Positions 25,471-34,600 are shown, numbered from the stretch's first letter. The stretch is 64,000 nucleotides of DNA from Mariniphaga sediminis (GCF_003573545.1 NZ_QWET01000003.1:310001-374000); one strand, 5' to 3'. The notes: generated by a model not told the origin, from the letters alone. Made by a program: numbers and translations.

Positions 25471-26433
25471 TTAGAATACAGCTTTTACAATTTCTTTTAC
25501 ATTGTCTGAAATTCCATAAGTATAAATATGAAGCGACGGGGCATTGTGGGCAACCAGATCTTTCGACTGGTAAATGGCCCATTCGGTACCTACCTCCCGG
25601 GCTTCTTCATTATTTTTACATTTAGCCAGTTCCTTTGAAAGATCCTGAGGTAGGTCGATGCTGAATATTTTTGGTAAAACAGTCAATTGGTTCTTCATGT
25701 TAATAGGCTTAATTCCCGGGATAATGGGCACATTAATACCTATTTCACGACATTTTTTTACAAAATCGAAATAAGCCTGGTTGTCAAAAAACATTTGTGT
25801 GACAATGTAGTCGGCACCGGCATCTACCTTTTGTTTGAGGTAGGAAAGATCCTGTTCCAGATTGGGCGCTTCAAAATGCTTCTCCGGGTAACCGGCCACT
25901 CCAATGCAAAAATCAAGCGGTGTATTATTTTTCAGGTCCTGTTCCATGTATTGCCCTTTTCCAAGGTTCACAATCTGCTCTACCAGTTCGTTGGCATGGG
26001 CATGTCCATTCTCTTCAGGTTTGAAAGTGTGCTGGTCTTTCAGTCCATCACCCCTTAGAGCCAACACATTTTGTATTCCGAGGAAATTTAAATCGATAAG
26101 TACATATTCGGTTTCACTTTTGTTAAAGCCGCCACAGAGAATGTGCGGGACTACCGGTATCCCGTACTTGTGTTGTATGGAAGCCGCAATGGCCACAGTT
26201 CCTGGTCTTTTCCTGATGGTGCGTTTTTTGATAGAGCCATCAGCTAGTTCCCTGAATTCCACCTCGTCGCGATGGGTTGTAATGTTAATGTACTTGGGGT
26301 CGTAATCTACCAGGCTTTCAATTGTTTTGTAAATCCGACCGGCATTGTTGCCTTTTAGTGGCGGAAGTAACTCGAAGGAAAAAACAGTTTTGTCTGAATT
26401 TTTTATAATGTCAATAACTTTCATATCATTCAT
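25471..26433 (-). CDS. metF: 5,10-methylenetetrahydrofolate reductase
   Basis: Reduces methylene-THF to 5-methyl-THF for methionine synthesis using an FAD-bound TIM barrel. The catalytic Glu is in VFSFELLPPLKG near residue 20. The pattern YINITTHRDEVEFRE, VPHILCGGFNKSETE, LALRGDG and GADYIVTQMFFDN follows the family closely, with the FAD/folate contact regions in order. At 320 residues it is full length. Two close ATGs (26433 and 26424) are possible starts. It converges with the DUF4837 gene (19 nt apart). Confidence 0.97.
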   Translation of the reverse strand: MNDMKVIDIIKNSDKTVFSFELLPPLKGNNAGRIYKTIESLVDYDPKYINITTHRDEVEFRELADGSIKKRTIRKRPGTVAIAASIQHKYGIPVVPHILCGGFNKSETEYVLIDLNFLGIQNVLALRGDGLKDQHTFKPEENGHAHANELVEQIVNLGKGQYMEQDLKNNTPLDFCIGVAGYPEKHFEAPNLEQDLSYLKQKVDAGADYIVTQMFFDNQAYFDFVKKCREIGINVPIIPGIKPINMKNQLTVLPKIFSIDLPQDLSKELAKCKNNEEAREVGTEWAIYQSKDLVAHNAPSLHIYTYGISDNVKEIVKAVF

Positions 26434-26702
26434 ATTTGGCGGTGCAAAATTAATAAAAGGTATCTGTCAATGCGAAAAAAAAATTGTTTCTGTAAGAAAA
26501 TAAATAAAAATATCAGCAGATTGCTGATGTACTGAAGAAAGAAAAAACAGATTGACTTCAGAGATAAAAATGGAGTTAGTGTTAGTATATTTGAAGGGAA
26601 GGAGCAACAAGAGTGAGGTTGCTTGAGTCTTTTCGGATTATTTTGCAATGTTGGGACAACTATAAAAGAAGCAAAAGAAGACATTGAAGTTTTAACGTAT
26701 AA

Positions 26703-27938
26703 TCAGTTAGACTTTTCAATGTTGTTTAGAGATAACTGTATATTTTTAATAGTTTCTGAATTGATATCATATTTTTTTGCAATGCTACTCCATTCTGCAA
26801 CCGCACTTCTTACTTCGTCAATTATTATTTCACCATCTTTTAATCCAAAGTGGTTGGCTAATTTTAGAAGATGTTTCTTGCCTGGGGTTTGACTCTCTCC
26901 TGCAACCATTGTGCTGTGAAATCCGAATGAAGAGTAGGAAAAAGTAAGGTCATAAGCAGGTGCAAGTTGCCATTCTCCGCTTGAATTCATTAGAAAAGAA
27001 AAGTTTTTGCTATGGTCATCACAATTATGACTAAATACATTAAATGCAGCTAAACGTAATACCTTTTTATAAGCATTTACGTGTCTTTCCAAGCGAAATG
27101 CACAATCCATTAAATGTCCATAATCCATTGTACTAGCTCTAAAATTGTCATGCATCAGGCCGGAAGCAGAATGAACGTGTAATCTCATATTGCCTATCCT
27201 GTCAAATCTTTTGGTACCGAAATATAATTTGCCGGATTTTCCTTCAAAGAGTTTACAAACACTCATTTCGATTCCCGCTTTTGTTGCCATTTTGTGGTAA
27301 GCGTATTCAATTTTGGCAATTTCAGGGTTGTCAGATGATGACGGAAATTTGATTATCCAATGCTCAAATCCGCTGGGGAGCTCTTCTTTTCCATGAATTA
27401 TTTTTTCATTACCTGGATTGTAAGCAGCAAATATTTTAGGCCTGGCACCACCTGATGAACCTCCAAGTTCAAATAGCTCCTCAATAATTTCAGAACTGTT
27501 CCCCTGCAAAATTTGATTCATTTCCTTTGCAACTACATCCAATTCAATTTGGGAGGAGAGCTTCGTGGCGCCTTCAAACTCGGGCTGGTATATAAGTGCT
27601 CCCATTCCTCCTGAGCCAACAAAGGCTAGTCGGTCAAGGGGAGTAATTTTCGAAATATTTATTCCTTTAGAACTCAAAGTTCTGTCAAGTAATAAACGAC
27701 CCCAGCCATCAGGCAGCGAATCATTGAAAACTCCAAACAGTCCATCAAAAGGTTCTTTTTGACACGTACTAATTTCATTATTAAAAGGCAGTTTTATAGG
27801 TGAGAGGTTCAAGTTTGAAGATATAAAATTCGTGTTGTACCGGAAGTATATCTTTTGTTCGGAGAGCACCAGTTCACCAACTTCATACTTCTGACCCTCA
27901 ATATTAAGTGAAACCACTAGTTTGTTTATCGTTTTCAT
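26703..27938 (-). CDS. hipA: HipA-family serine/threonine kinase toxin
   Basis: The 411-residue protein has the N-subdomain 1 (LVVSLNIEGQKYEVGELVLSEQKIYFRY) and the full HipA kinase. GGSSGGARPKIFAAY carries the glycine-rich loop and ATP-contacting Lys, HNCDDHSKNFSFL carries the catalytic Asp with N-x-D-x-H-x-x-N, and LAPAYDLTFS carries the metal-binding Asp. Well-studied HipA toxins phosphorylate glutamyl-tRNA synthetase and cause dormancy; the target here is unknown. All catalytic residues are present, so it is probably active. hipB lies 5 nt upstream on the same strand, forming one operon with operator palindromes ahead of it. Confidence 0.95.
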   Translation of the reverse strand: MKTINKLVVSLNIEGQKYEVGELVLSEQKIYFRYNTNFISSNLNLSPIKLPFNNEISTCQKEPFDGLFGVFNDSLPDGWGRLLLDRTLSSKGINISKITPLDRLAFVGSGGMGALIYQPEFEGATKLSSQIELDVVAKEMNQILQGNSSEIIEELFELGGSSGGARPKIFAAYNPGNEKIIHGKEELPSGFEHWIIKFPSSSDNPEIAKIEYAYHKMATKAGIEMSVCKLFEGKSGKLYFGTKRFDRIGNMRLHVHSASGLMHDNFRASTMDYGHLMDCAFRLERHVNAYKKVLRLAAFNVFSHNCDDHSKNFSFLMNSSGEWQLAPAYDLTFSYSSFGFHSTMVAGESQTPGKKHLLKLANHFGLKDGEIIIDEVRSAVAEWSSIAKKYDINSETIKNIQLSLNNIEKSN

Positions 27939-27943
27939 GGCTT

Positions 27944-28219
27944 TTATTTATTGCTGAAAAGCTTTTCAACTTCATTTAAATCATCACCGGATTGAAAGAT
28001 TGACTCAAAATCGTTAAGTCTTCCCATTAAATGAGCAAGTTTAAGAAGAGCTTCCAGTGATATTTTACCAGTATTTTCAAAACGCTTCAGACTACCCAAC
28101 GAAATACCTGAGCGTTCAGCCATTTCTTTCTGTGAAAGGCGAAGTTTTTTGCGCAACAATTTATGTCTTTCAGCTAGTGCTTTACATACCTCTAGTGGAG
28201 TTGATTCTAAAGAATACAT
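27944..28219 (-). CDS. hipB: HipB-like helix-turn-helix antitoxin/repressor
   Basis: This 91-residue protein has one XRE-type helix-turn-helix (LRLSQKEMAERSGISLGSLKRFENTGKISLEALLKLAHLM) and a short C-terminal tail, the size of HipB antitoxins. It should bind HipA and the two palindromes at 28228-28245 and 28269-28286, repressing its own operon. It is followed after 5 nt by hipA. There is nothing odd in the frame, and the ATG at 28219 directly follows the proximal operator. Confidence 0.93.
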   Translation of the reverse strand: MYSLESTPLEVCKALAERHKLLRKKLRLSQKEMAERSGISLGSLKRFENTGKISLEALLKLAHLMGRLNDFESIFQSGDDLNEVEKLFSNK

Positions 28220-28227
28220 CTTGCATA

Positions 28228-28245
28228 TAGTTAAAATATTAGCTA
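28228..28245. promoter_or_regulatory. HipB operator candidate, proximal
   Basis: TAGTTAAAATATTAGCTA is an imperfect palindrome (half-sites TAGYTAA/TTAGCTA, spacer AATA) 9 nt upstream of hipB. It repeats almost exactly 41 bp further upstream. Confidence 0.7.
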
Positions 28246-28268
28246 AATATAAAGAAAAGAAAGCAGAA

Positions 28269-28286
28269 TAGCTAAAATATTAGCTA
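28269..28286. promoter_or_regulatory. HipB operator candidate, distal
   Basis: TAGCTAAAATATTAGCTA has perfect 7-bp half-sites TAGCTAA/TTAGCTA. The 41-bp distance to the proximal copy is about four helical turns, so two HipB dimers would bind on the same face. Confidence 0.7.
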
Positions 28287-28506
28287 AAGCAGATTGGATA
28301 TGTTGCGGGGAAAGCTGACACTTTTGTGAATCCGACCTGAACTGTGTCAACCTTTTTATGGAAAGATTATGATGTCTTTGTCCATTTTATAGAAGCAGAG
28401 GAAGGCATACTGTAACAAATCTTAAAGGGAGGTCATTTATTACTAGCTTTAAAAAAAACAGGAGTACGAAGACAAATCGTATCCCTGTATAGCCAAATTG
28501 ACCAAG

Positions 28507-28578
28507 TAGTCCCACCAGGAATCGAACCTGGATCTACAGTTTAGGAAACTGCTATTCTATCCGTTGAACTATGGGACC
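28507..28578 (-). tRNA. tRNA-Arg (anticodon CCT)
   Basis: On the minus strand GGTCCCA pairs with TGGGACT (one G-U) as the acceptor stem. T8-A9 are followed by the D arm (GTTC/GAAT), an anticodon arm GCAGT-TTCCTAA-ACTGT with CCT at the anticodon, and the T arm CCAGG-TTCGATT-CCTGG. It reads codon AGG. The 3' CCA is not encoded. 72 nt. Confidence 0.95.
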
Positions 28579-28895
28579 TTCCATTTTTATGGTGTGCAAA
28601 AGTAGCTAAAAACAGTTTCCCCTACAAATCATTTAAATAATATTGCTGCATTTTGCTGTTTTCATTGAAAGAATGGAAGAAACCGAATTTAAAACAACAT
28701 TGCCACTCCTGGTAAACCACACGTTTTGCAATCTGGTTTGTTCAAGTTCAACAATTGTTACAAAAGAAAATCGGTTAAAAATGTTGCAATTTGCAGGAAA
28801 AACATCACGGATGTAATCTTTAGAGACAGATTATTTGTAAACGCCAATCCATTTTAAAAAATAAATATGTAATTTTAGCGTCCGAAAAATAAAAT
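28579..28895. other. Gene-poor upstream region of the trpB2 leader
   Basis: 317 bp between tRNA-Arg and the leader peptide with no convincing reading frame. Near its end TTTG (28834-28837) and TAAATATG (28862-28869) resemble the -33 and -7 promoter elements of Bacteroidota, although the 24-nt spacing is slightly long. The remainder shows nothing I can name. Confidence 0.35.
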
Positions 28896-28985
28896 ATGTA
28901 TCAATCAGCATCATACGGTAAAGAATGGCACTGGCGCAACGTGAAAATGGAAGCGCTAGAACAAAATATTAATAAACCCGGATAA
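28896..28985 (+). CDS. Candidate trp leader peptide (29 residues, two Trp codons)
   Basis: ATG at 28896 opens a 29-codon frame that reads MYQSASYGKEWHWRNVKMEA and ends ...NINKPG before TAA at 28983-28985. Trp is the rarest residue in most proteins, and here two of three consecutive codons are TGG (28926-28928 and 28932-28934), separated by His. The frame ends 5 nt before a strong terminator hairpin and 74 nt before trpB2. This is the arrangement of a transcription attenuator in which a ribosome stalled for charged tRNA-Trp would favour an alternative fold. The peptide itself need have no function. Comparative evidence is not available here. Confidence 0.55.
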   Translation: MYQSASYGKEWHWRNVKMEALEQNINKPG

Positions 28986-29026
28986 TCTGAAAAGGGATTT
29001 GTTGTATTGCAGCAAATCCCTTTTTT
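28926..29026 (+). promoter_or_regulatory. Candidate tryptophan attenuator upstream of trpB2
   Basis: Three mutually exclusive pairings can be drawn. Strand 1:2 is TGGCGC (28932-28937, containing the second Trp codon) with GCGCTA (28953-28958). A possible 2:3 antiterminator pairs AACAAA (28960-28965) with TTTGTT (28998-29003), optionally extended by GCT/AGC. The 3:4 terminator is at 28990-29024. A ribosome stalled on the Trp codons would cover strand 1 and free strand 2. The antiterminator core is short, so the mechanism is inferred, not shown. Confidence 0.45.
28990..29026 (+). terminator. Terminator hairpin between leader peptide and trpB2
   Basis: A 15-bp stem (28990-29004 with 29010-29024, one G-U) with loop TATTG ends in a run of six T at 29021-29026. 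It lies inside the untranslated leader of trpB2, which would make it an attenuator rather than a gene-end terminator. Confidence 0.85.
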
Positions 29027-29059
29027 ATTGAATATATAATCATTAAAAAAAATAAAATC

Positions 29060-30436
29060 ATGACCAGACAAAAGAAAATTTTTCTTGAAGAGTCAGAAAT
29101 GCCTAAACAATGGTACAACCTGGCACCCGACCTTCCCACTCCAATGAATCCGCCACTGGGTCCCGACGGAAATCCATTATCGCCGGATAAGCTGGCACCT
29201 GTGTTCCCAATGAACCTGATTGAACAGGAGGTGAGCCAGGAACGTTGGATTGATATTCCTGAAGGCATCCGCGAAATTCTGGTGCAGTGGAGGCCAAGCC
29301 CGTTAATTCGTGCTTATGAATTGGAAGAAGCATTGGGAACTCCGGCAAAAATATACTATAAAAATGAAGGCGTTTCGCCGGCTGGGAGCCATAAGCCAAA
29401 TACTGCTGTTGCGCAAGCCTGGTACAACAAACAGTTTGGCATTAAAAAATTAACCACTGAAACCGGTGCCGGTCAATGGGGGTCTGCCCTTTCTTTTGCC
29501 TGTGCGCAGTTGGGTGGAATTGAATGTAAGGTTTTTATGGTTCGCGTAAGTTTCGACCAAAAGCCTTTCCGTAAAATGATGATGCAAACATGGGGTGGAA
29601 CCTGTATTGCAAGCCCGAGTACCGAAACACAGGCTGGTCGCAATATCCTGGAAAAATATCCGGATACACCAGGAAGCCTGGGGATTGCTATTTCAGAGGC
29701 CATTGAAGCAGCTGTTTCAGATCCCAAAGGGGAAACCCGCTATTCGCTGGGGTCGGTACTTAACCACGTTATGTTGCACCAAACGGTTATTGGCCTGGAG
29801 GCAAAAAAGCAATTGGCTAAAGTGGGTATTGAAAAACCAGACGTGGTTATTGGCTGCTGCGGTGGTGGAAGTAATTTTGCCGGTATTGCATTTCCGTTTA
29901 TGTACGATAAAATTAATGGAGCTGACATACAGGTGATTGGTGTTGAGCCATTTAGTTGTCCAACCCTCACGAAGGCGCCGTTTATCTACGACCATGGTGA
30001 TGTGGCTAAAATGACCCCGCTTCTGCCAATGTACAGCTTGGGGCATTCATTTATCCCGGCGCCCATCCATGCCGGCGGATTGCGTTACCACGGGATGGCT
30101 CCGCTGGTGAGTGCCGCTCTGAAAGACGGGTTGATGGAAGCGCAGGCTGTTCATCAAAGCGAATGTTTTGAAGCCGGATTACTCTTTGCCAAAACCGAAG
30201 GGATTATTCCTGCACCGGAAACCACCCACGCCATTGCCTCTGCTATTCGCGAAGCCAAAAAGGCGAAAGAAGAAGGAAAAGAGAAAGTTATTCTTTTCAA
30301 CTTTAGCGGCCACGGGCTGATGGATTTGGTAGGATACGATAAATACCTCTCGGGCCAACTGAGTGATTACGAATATCCGGAATCTGAAATTGCCAATAAC
30401 CTGAAAGAGCTGGAAGGTTATCCAATGCCGAAGTAG
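29060..30436 (+). CDS. trpB2: TrpB2-type tryptophan synthase beta chain (PLP-dependent)
   Basis: The 458-residue protein belongs to the TrpB-like group (TIGR01415), longer than classical TrpB (about 400). The long N-terminal extension ([21 protein letters not shown]) and [27 protein letters not shown] are group-specific. PLP Lys112 is in [11 protein letters not shown], and the phosphate-binding loop is [10 protein letters not shown]. It joins indole and serine into tryptophan, and TrpB2 can act without TrpA. No other trp gene is nearby, so it is a stand-alone salvage or accessory enzyme. The upstream Trp-codon leader and terminator suggest control by tryptophan supply. Confidence 0.95.
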   Translation: MTRQKKIFLEESEMPKQWYNLAPDLPTPMNPPLGPDGNPLSPDKLAPVFPMNLIEQEVSQERWIDIPEGIREILVQWRPSPLIRAYELEEALGTPAKIYYKNEGVSPAGSHKPNTAVAQAWYNKQFGIKKLTTETGAGQWGSALSFACAQLGGIECKVFMVRVSFDQKPFRKMMMQTWGGTCIASPSTETQAGRNILEKYPDTPGSLGIAISEAIEAAVSDPKGETRYSLGSVLNHVMLHQTVIGLEAKKQLAKVGIEKPDVVIGCCGGGSNFAGIAFPFMYDKINGADIQVIGVEPFSCPTLTKAPFIYDHGDVAKMTPLLPMYSLGHSFIPAPIHAGGLRYHGMAPLVSAALKDGLMEAQAVHQSECFEAGLLFAKTEGIIPAPETTHAIASAIREAKKAKEEGKEKVILFNFSGHGLMDLVGYDKYLSGQLSDYEYPESEIANNLKELEGYPMPK

Positions 30437-30474
30437 AAGTCTACTCAATTTTCGCAGACATATAAAAAATATGC

Positions 30475-30507
30475 GTGCCGTTACAAGAAAGTAGCGGCAC
30501 TTTTTTT
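30475..30507 (+). terminator. Terminator after trpB2
   Basis: GTGCCGTTAC (30475-30484) pairs with GTAGCGGCAC (30491-30500), with one G-U, and is followed by seven T. The tail overlaps the stop codon of the convergent lplA gene, and the reverse strand also has a T-rich tail, so it may work in both directions. Confidence 0.85.
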
Positions 30508-31465
30508 AGAAAAAGGCAAAAACCAATTCGTCAGAAACTTCGGGAAAAATATCTGCCAGTTTTTGCCGGATTCCTGTGTGGAAATGCCTTGCCCCAATAA
30601 GAGTTTTGTTTAGTGTTGTCGCCTGCATCCCGGAAAAATAATCCCCCTCAATATGTGCCTCTTTAATCTTTCCTTTTTCCACCTGCAATTCAATTTTTAG
30701 CTTTTTCCCGGCATCTGAGAAGTGGTTACTGAAAGAGTACTTGGGTGAGTATCCGAAGTTCCAGTCCCATGTATTAAATTTTTCAGCTGTCAGCTTTTGA
30801 ATAGACAGGACATCTTTTTCGTTCAGTTCATAAAATGAATTGTCCGGATTTTTTAGTTGAACGTCTATCAGAAATGAACTGAAATCATCTGTTGTCCAGT
30901 TCCCTTTCATAAAGGGAAGGATATTGGTAACCTCGCTGCGGTTCGATTGTACAGCCTTCCCGTTATATTTTCCAGGTACTGCCTTAATGGCCTGCCCAAG
31001 TTGTTCCAGGTTCGAATTAAAAAGTACCGTTCCGTGATGTAGTACCCGGTTTTTAAAAACATGCTCTGCGTTTCCCGAAATTTTTTTACCTGCTACCAGC
31101 AGGTCGTTACGACCGGAGGAAGAGGCTGTAATGCCAAGTTTTGCCAGTGCTTCCACAATGGGCGTTGTAAAGAGTTTAAAACTGATATCTGTCGTGCTTT
31201 TTACGTTTTTGATATAAGCAAAATTTACATTCCCCTCGTCGTGAAAAACTGTGCCGCCGCCAGAAATACGCCGTGCCACATGTATTTTTTTCCTGTGTAC
31301 AAAAGGGTAGTTTATTTCAGCCAAAGCATTCTGGTGTTTGCCCACTACCACCGTGTTGTGGCTTTGCCAAATCATAAAAATATCTTCCGAAAAATTTTTC
31401 AGCAAATACTCTTCGGTAGCCAAACAAAAATAAGGGTCGTTATTTTTTTGGTGAATACAAATCAT
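30506..31465 (-). CDS. lplA: Lipoate-protein ligase A
   Basis: Attaches free lipoate, via lipoyl-AMP, to the lysine of E2/H-protein lipoyl domains. The family core is RRISGGGTVFHDEGNVNFAYI, GRNDLLVAGKKISGNAEHVFKNRVLHHGTVLF and, near the N-terminus, IWQSHNTVVVGKHQNALAE. The C-terminal accessory domain (NWDWNFGYSPKYSFSN-like, LKIELQVEKGKIKEAHIEGDY) is included, so at 319 residues the protein should be self-sufficient. It is monocistronic and convergent with trpB2. Confidence 0.95.
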   Translation of the reverse strand: MICIHQKNNDPYFCLATEEYLLKNFSEDIFMIWQSHNTVVVGKHQNALAEINYPFVHRKKIHVARRISGGGTVFHDEGNVNFAYIKNVKSTTDISFKLFTTPIVEALAKLGITASSSGRNDLLVAGKKISGNAEHVFKNRVLHHGTVLFNSNLEQLGQAIKAVPGKYNGKAVQSNRSEVTNILPFMKGNWTTDDFSSFLIDVQLKNPDNSFYELNEKDVLSIQKLTAEKFNTWDWNFGYSPKYSFSNHFSDAGKKLKIELQVEKGKIKEAHIEGDYFSGMQATTLNKTLIGARHFHTGIRQKLADIFPEVSDELVFAFF

Positions 31466-31608
31466 GGTTTTATTCTTACAAGATACGATTTACACATTGT
31501 AAATTACATTTGTTGTAAAAATCAGAATTTTTTTTGTTCTTCCAAACTCGCGCATTGCAGAGACTCTGGGTTTATCCGGCTTTTGATTGGTGTTTTTCTG
31601 AAGGTGAA

Positions 31609-33990
31609 TTAGAACTCCAGTATTATTCCGATGGTGGGCAAAACGGTGCCAGAGGTGTTTACCACCCTTTTCAACTGGTAACGCGTCCCGTTATCGGTAA
31701 GAATAAAATTTCCGTTTTCATCTTTAGCCCTTACGATAATATCCTGTTGTTCCGCCTGAAAATTGTATAGATTTTGAATGTCGAGGTAAAATTTTGCGGT
31801 TATTTTTTCGAGGTAGAATGATTTGTCTACCCGCACATCCAGTTGGTGGAAAGGTGAAAAACGTTTTGAATTTAATCTGTCAAAATCGTAATACGGGCCT
31901 CCCGAAAGGTTCCATGCCTCCACGAGCGCGCTGCGCTCCAAATCATACGGGGTGTAGGGCAGTCCTCCCACAAAGCGCCACCGGGCCCCAACGCGCCATC
32001 CTTTTTTTAACTCAGTTGTTGATGTCACATTCAGCAGGTGTTTGGAATCCCAACCGGTAGGAATATACTTACCTGTTCCGTTGAAGAATTCACTGCGTAC
32101 CAAAGTGTAGGAGAGGTTCAGGTTAAAACCGCCGGTAGCATTCACCCGTGCCTGAAACTCGGCTCCGTAAGCCCGGCCTTCCGATTGTGAAACGACTTCC
32201 TCGTCGCCCACCACACCATAATCGGCTCCTTTGTTTGCCAGGCTAATCCCGTCTTTCACTGAAAGCGGGTAATCATCATATCCTTTCCAGAAACCTTCCA
32301 GCGTAAACAAAACAGTTTGTTTCGGGCGGAATTCCAGTCCTCCGATAATATGGTCTGCCGAGATGTATTTCAGGTTGTTTTCCTTGTTCACCAGCACGCT
32401 GTTTTGCTGAAAACCCAGCGAAGTGTACGGCGGTAATTGGTAGTACCTGCCGGTGTTAAAGTTCAGGCTCCATTTGCTGGTTACATTGTACGATGCCGAA
32501 AACCTTGGCGAAACCTGCTTTAACAAGTTGGACATACTTTCCGAATAATTATTGGCATCTGCCCGCACTCCCAAAGAAAGCGCTAAACGTTCGTTAAAAA
32601 TTTTTTTGCTGACTTGCGCGAATAATCCCCACTTTACCAGGTTCATCGATGTGTTATAATTCACATTCAGGATTTCATCTTCATAAAATCGTTTTTGAAG
32701 CGTTGAATTTTTATAGGTTACTGCATCAAAATTTACTCCGACATTCAATTTGTAACCATCTATCCTGGACATATTTTCTATGCGTAGTTTATTTTCAATT
32801 TCTTCGGAAGAATAATCCAGTATCTTGTTTTCTTCTGAACTGTCGTCATTTTCAAAATACTTGTAGGCTCCGTTGTTCAGGTGGCTTCGGCTTAATACCA
32901 CTGTTTGAAAACTGTTGTCCCTGAAATGTTTATAGACGGCTCCCAGTGTGTAATTCCACTGCTCATTTACCGGAATCTGACTCAGTATAAAACTTTGTTG
33001 CTCATCCGGATCTTCAATTTCCAGATTTAAATCAAATACATCAACTGCCCCCAGGCCGATGAAAGTTAGTTCGTTTTTTTTGTCGAGACGGGAACGTACT
33101 TTAAACTGCATGTCAGTGAAGTTGGGTAGAAAAGGGAGTTCGAGCACACTAAAAAGGAGTTGAAGGTATGATCGGCGGGCTGAAAAAACAAAGGTTGTTT
33201 TCTCCCCGAGAGGGCCGTCCAGTGTGGCTGCAACTTCTGATGCTCCCAATGTTCCCTGAAACTTGAGTTTTTCCTTGTTCCCATCTACCTGGAAAAACTC
33301 AAGCACCCCGCTGAGGGCATTTCCTCGGTTGGCTGGGAATGCTCCGGAATAGTAGTTTACTTCGCGCAAAAAATCAGCATTAATAATGCCAACCGGACCG
33401 CCGGATGCTCCCTGAGTGGAAAAGTGGTTGATGAAGGGAACCTCCACGCCGTCCAGGTAAAACCGGCTTTCTGAAGGCCCTCCTCCCCTGATGATTACAT
33501 CGTTCCGGTAGGCAGGCGTTGACTGAACACCGGGAAAGGACTGAATTACTTTTGAAATGTCGCGGTTGGCGCCGGGGCTTTTCTCTATCTCGCCAATACC
33601 AATACTCCGCAATGAAACCGGGCTTTCTTCTGTTTTTCGAAAAGGCGATGCGGTAACCGTTATTTCCTCAATCTGTTCGTTTTGCTTTTCTAGCAGGATT
33701 TCAATGGTATTGGTTCGGACTACACTTATTTCCACTTCAGAAGAAACAGCTCTTTTATATCCGACAAAGGAAGCTTCCACTCTGACAAAGCCGGGTTTCA
33801 GCCCGGTTAAAATGAAATGGCCATCCATATCAGTGCTGGTGCCAATGGAAGTTCCGGAAATAAGTACGTTTACAAAAGGGAGTGGCTCATTATTTACAGC
33901 ATCCAGCACCCGCCCTTTTAGTGATGCCTGCTGTGCTGAAGCAACAAATGATAAAATAGTGATAAAAAATATAATGTAGATTGTTTTCAT
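31609..33990 (-). CDS. TonB-dependent receptor with carboxypeptidase-regulatory-like N-domain
   Basis: The signal peptide MKTIYIIFFITILSFVASAQ precedes a CarboxypepD_reg-like domain (LKGRVLDAVNNEPLPFVNVLISGTSIGTSTDMDG), then the plug (EEITVTASPFRKTEESPVS, VIQSFPGVQSTPAYRNDVIIRGGGPSESRFYLDGV) and a barrel ending in VLPTIGIILEF with a terminal Phe. It lacks a SusD partner and has 793 residues, shorter than SusC proteins, so it fits a siderophore, cobalamin or metal-type TonB-dependent receptor. The ligand cannot be named. Divergent from dtd. Confidence 0.93.
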   Translation of the reverse strand: MKTIYIIFFITILSFVASAQQASLKGRVLDAVNNEPLPFVNVLISGTSIGTSTDMDGHFILTGLKPGFVRVEASFVGYKRAVSSEVEISVVRTNTIEILLEKQNEQIEEITVTASPFRKTEESPVSLRSIGIGEIEKSPGANRDISKVIQSFPGVQSTPAYRNDVIIRGGGPSESRFYLDGVEVPFINHFSTQGASGGPVGIINADFLREVNYYSGAFPANRGNALSGVLEFFQVDGNKEKLKFQGTLGASEVAATLDGPLGEKTTFVFSARRSYLQLLFSVLELPFLPNFTDMQFKVRSRLDKKNELTFIGLGAVDVFDLNLEIEDPDEQQSFILSQIPVNEQWNYTLGAVYKHFRDNSFQTVVLSRSHLNNGAYKYFENDDSSEENKILDYSSEEIENKLRIENMSRIDGYKLNVGVNFDAVTYKNSTLQKRFYEDEILNVNYNTSMNLVKWGLFAQVSKKIFNERLALSLGVRADANNYSESMSNLLKQVSPRFSASYNVTSKWSLNFNTGRYYQLPPYTSLGFQQNSVLVNKENNLKYISADHIIGGLEFRPKQTVLFTLEGFWKGYDDYPLSVKDGISLANKGADYGVVGDEEVVSQSEGRAYGAEFQARVNATGGFNLNLSYTLVRSEFFNGTGKYIPTGWDSKHLLNVTSTTELKKGWRVGARWRFVGGLPYTPYDLERSALVEAWNLSGGPYYDFDRLNSKRFSPFHQLDVRVDKSFYLEKITAKFYLDIQNLYNFQAEQQDIIVRAKDENGNFILTDNGTRYQLKRVVNTSGTVLPTIGIILEF

Positions 33991-34122
33991 TGTTTTTTCG
34001 TACTTGGTTATAAGCTATTTTTTTAACTTTTGTTTTACCTTTTATTTAGAAAGATGAACAAAAAATGTGCAGAAATGTTTTGTCTCGCTATTATTTTTAT
34101 TTTAGCAAAAAATACAAATACA

Positions 34123-34578
34123 ATGAGGGTAGTTGTTCAAAAGGTTTCGGAAGCTAAAGTGAATGTAAAAGATGAAGTCGTTTCTTCCATGGGCAATGGC
34201 TTACTGATTTTATTGGGAATAGAGGACGCTGATACGGAAGAAGATATCGACTGGCTGGTGAAAAAAATAGTACAACTTCGAATTTTTAATGATGAGAACG
34301 GGGTCATGAACAAATCGGTACAAGATGCAGGTGGAGATATTATTGTAGTGAGCCAGTTTACATTGCATGCCAGTACCAAAAAGGGGAACCGGCCTTCTTA
34401 CATCCGGGCTGCCAAACCTGACTTTGCCGTACCACTGTATGAAAAGTTTATTGCCCGAACCGAAGCGGTTTTAAATAGAAAAGTAGGAACGGGAGTTTTT
34501 GGTGCTATGATGGAGGTTTCGCTGGTGAATGACGGACCGGTAACGATTATTATCGATTCGAAAATGAAAGATTTTTAA
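34123..34578 (+). CDS. dtd: D-aminoacyl-tRNA deacylase
   Basis: Hydrolyses D-amino acids from mischarged tRNA (and Gly from tRNA-Ala). MRVVVQKVSEAKVNV at 34123 is the family start. The in-frame extension back to 34030 is not family-like and contains no ribosome-binding signal. The signature pieces SQFTLHASTKKGNRPSY and the Gly-cis-Pro-like NDGPVTIIIDS are intact, in 151 residues. The next gene, a MazG-like pyrophosphatase, begins 22 nt later, so both act as housekeeping 'cleaners' in one operon. Confidence 0.97.
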   Translation: MRVVVQKVSEAKVNVKDEVVSSMGNGLLILLGIEDADTEEDIDWLVKKIVQLRIFNDENGVMNKSVQDAGGDIIVVSQFTLHASTKKGNRPSYIRAAKPDFAVPLYEKFIARTEAVLNRKVGTGVFGAMMEVSLVNDGPVTIIIDSKMKDF

Positions 34579-34600
34579 TACACATTTCAATTTTCAGATT

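Noticed and set aside
26623-26702. Remnant of a HicB-like antitoxin (FCNVGTTIKEAKEDIEVL) downstream of hipA
   Set aside because: Only about 18 residues resemble the G-x-T-I-x-E-A-K-E-x-I pattern. There is no start, partner or second motif, so chance is likely.
34030-34122. Extended N-terminus for dtd
   Set aside because: D-aminoacyl-tRNA deacylases start at MRVVVQKV. The upstream hydrophobic stretch has no family counterpart.
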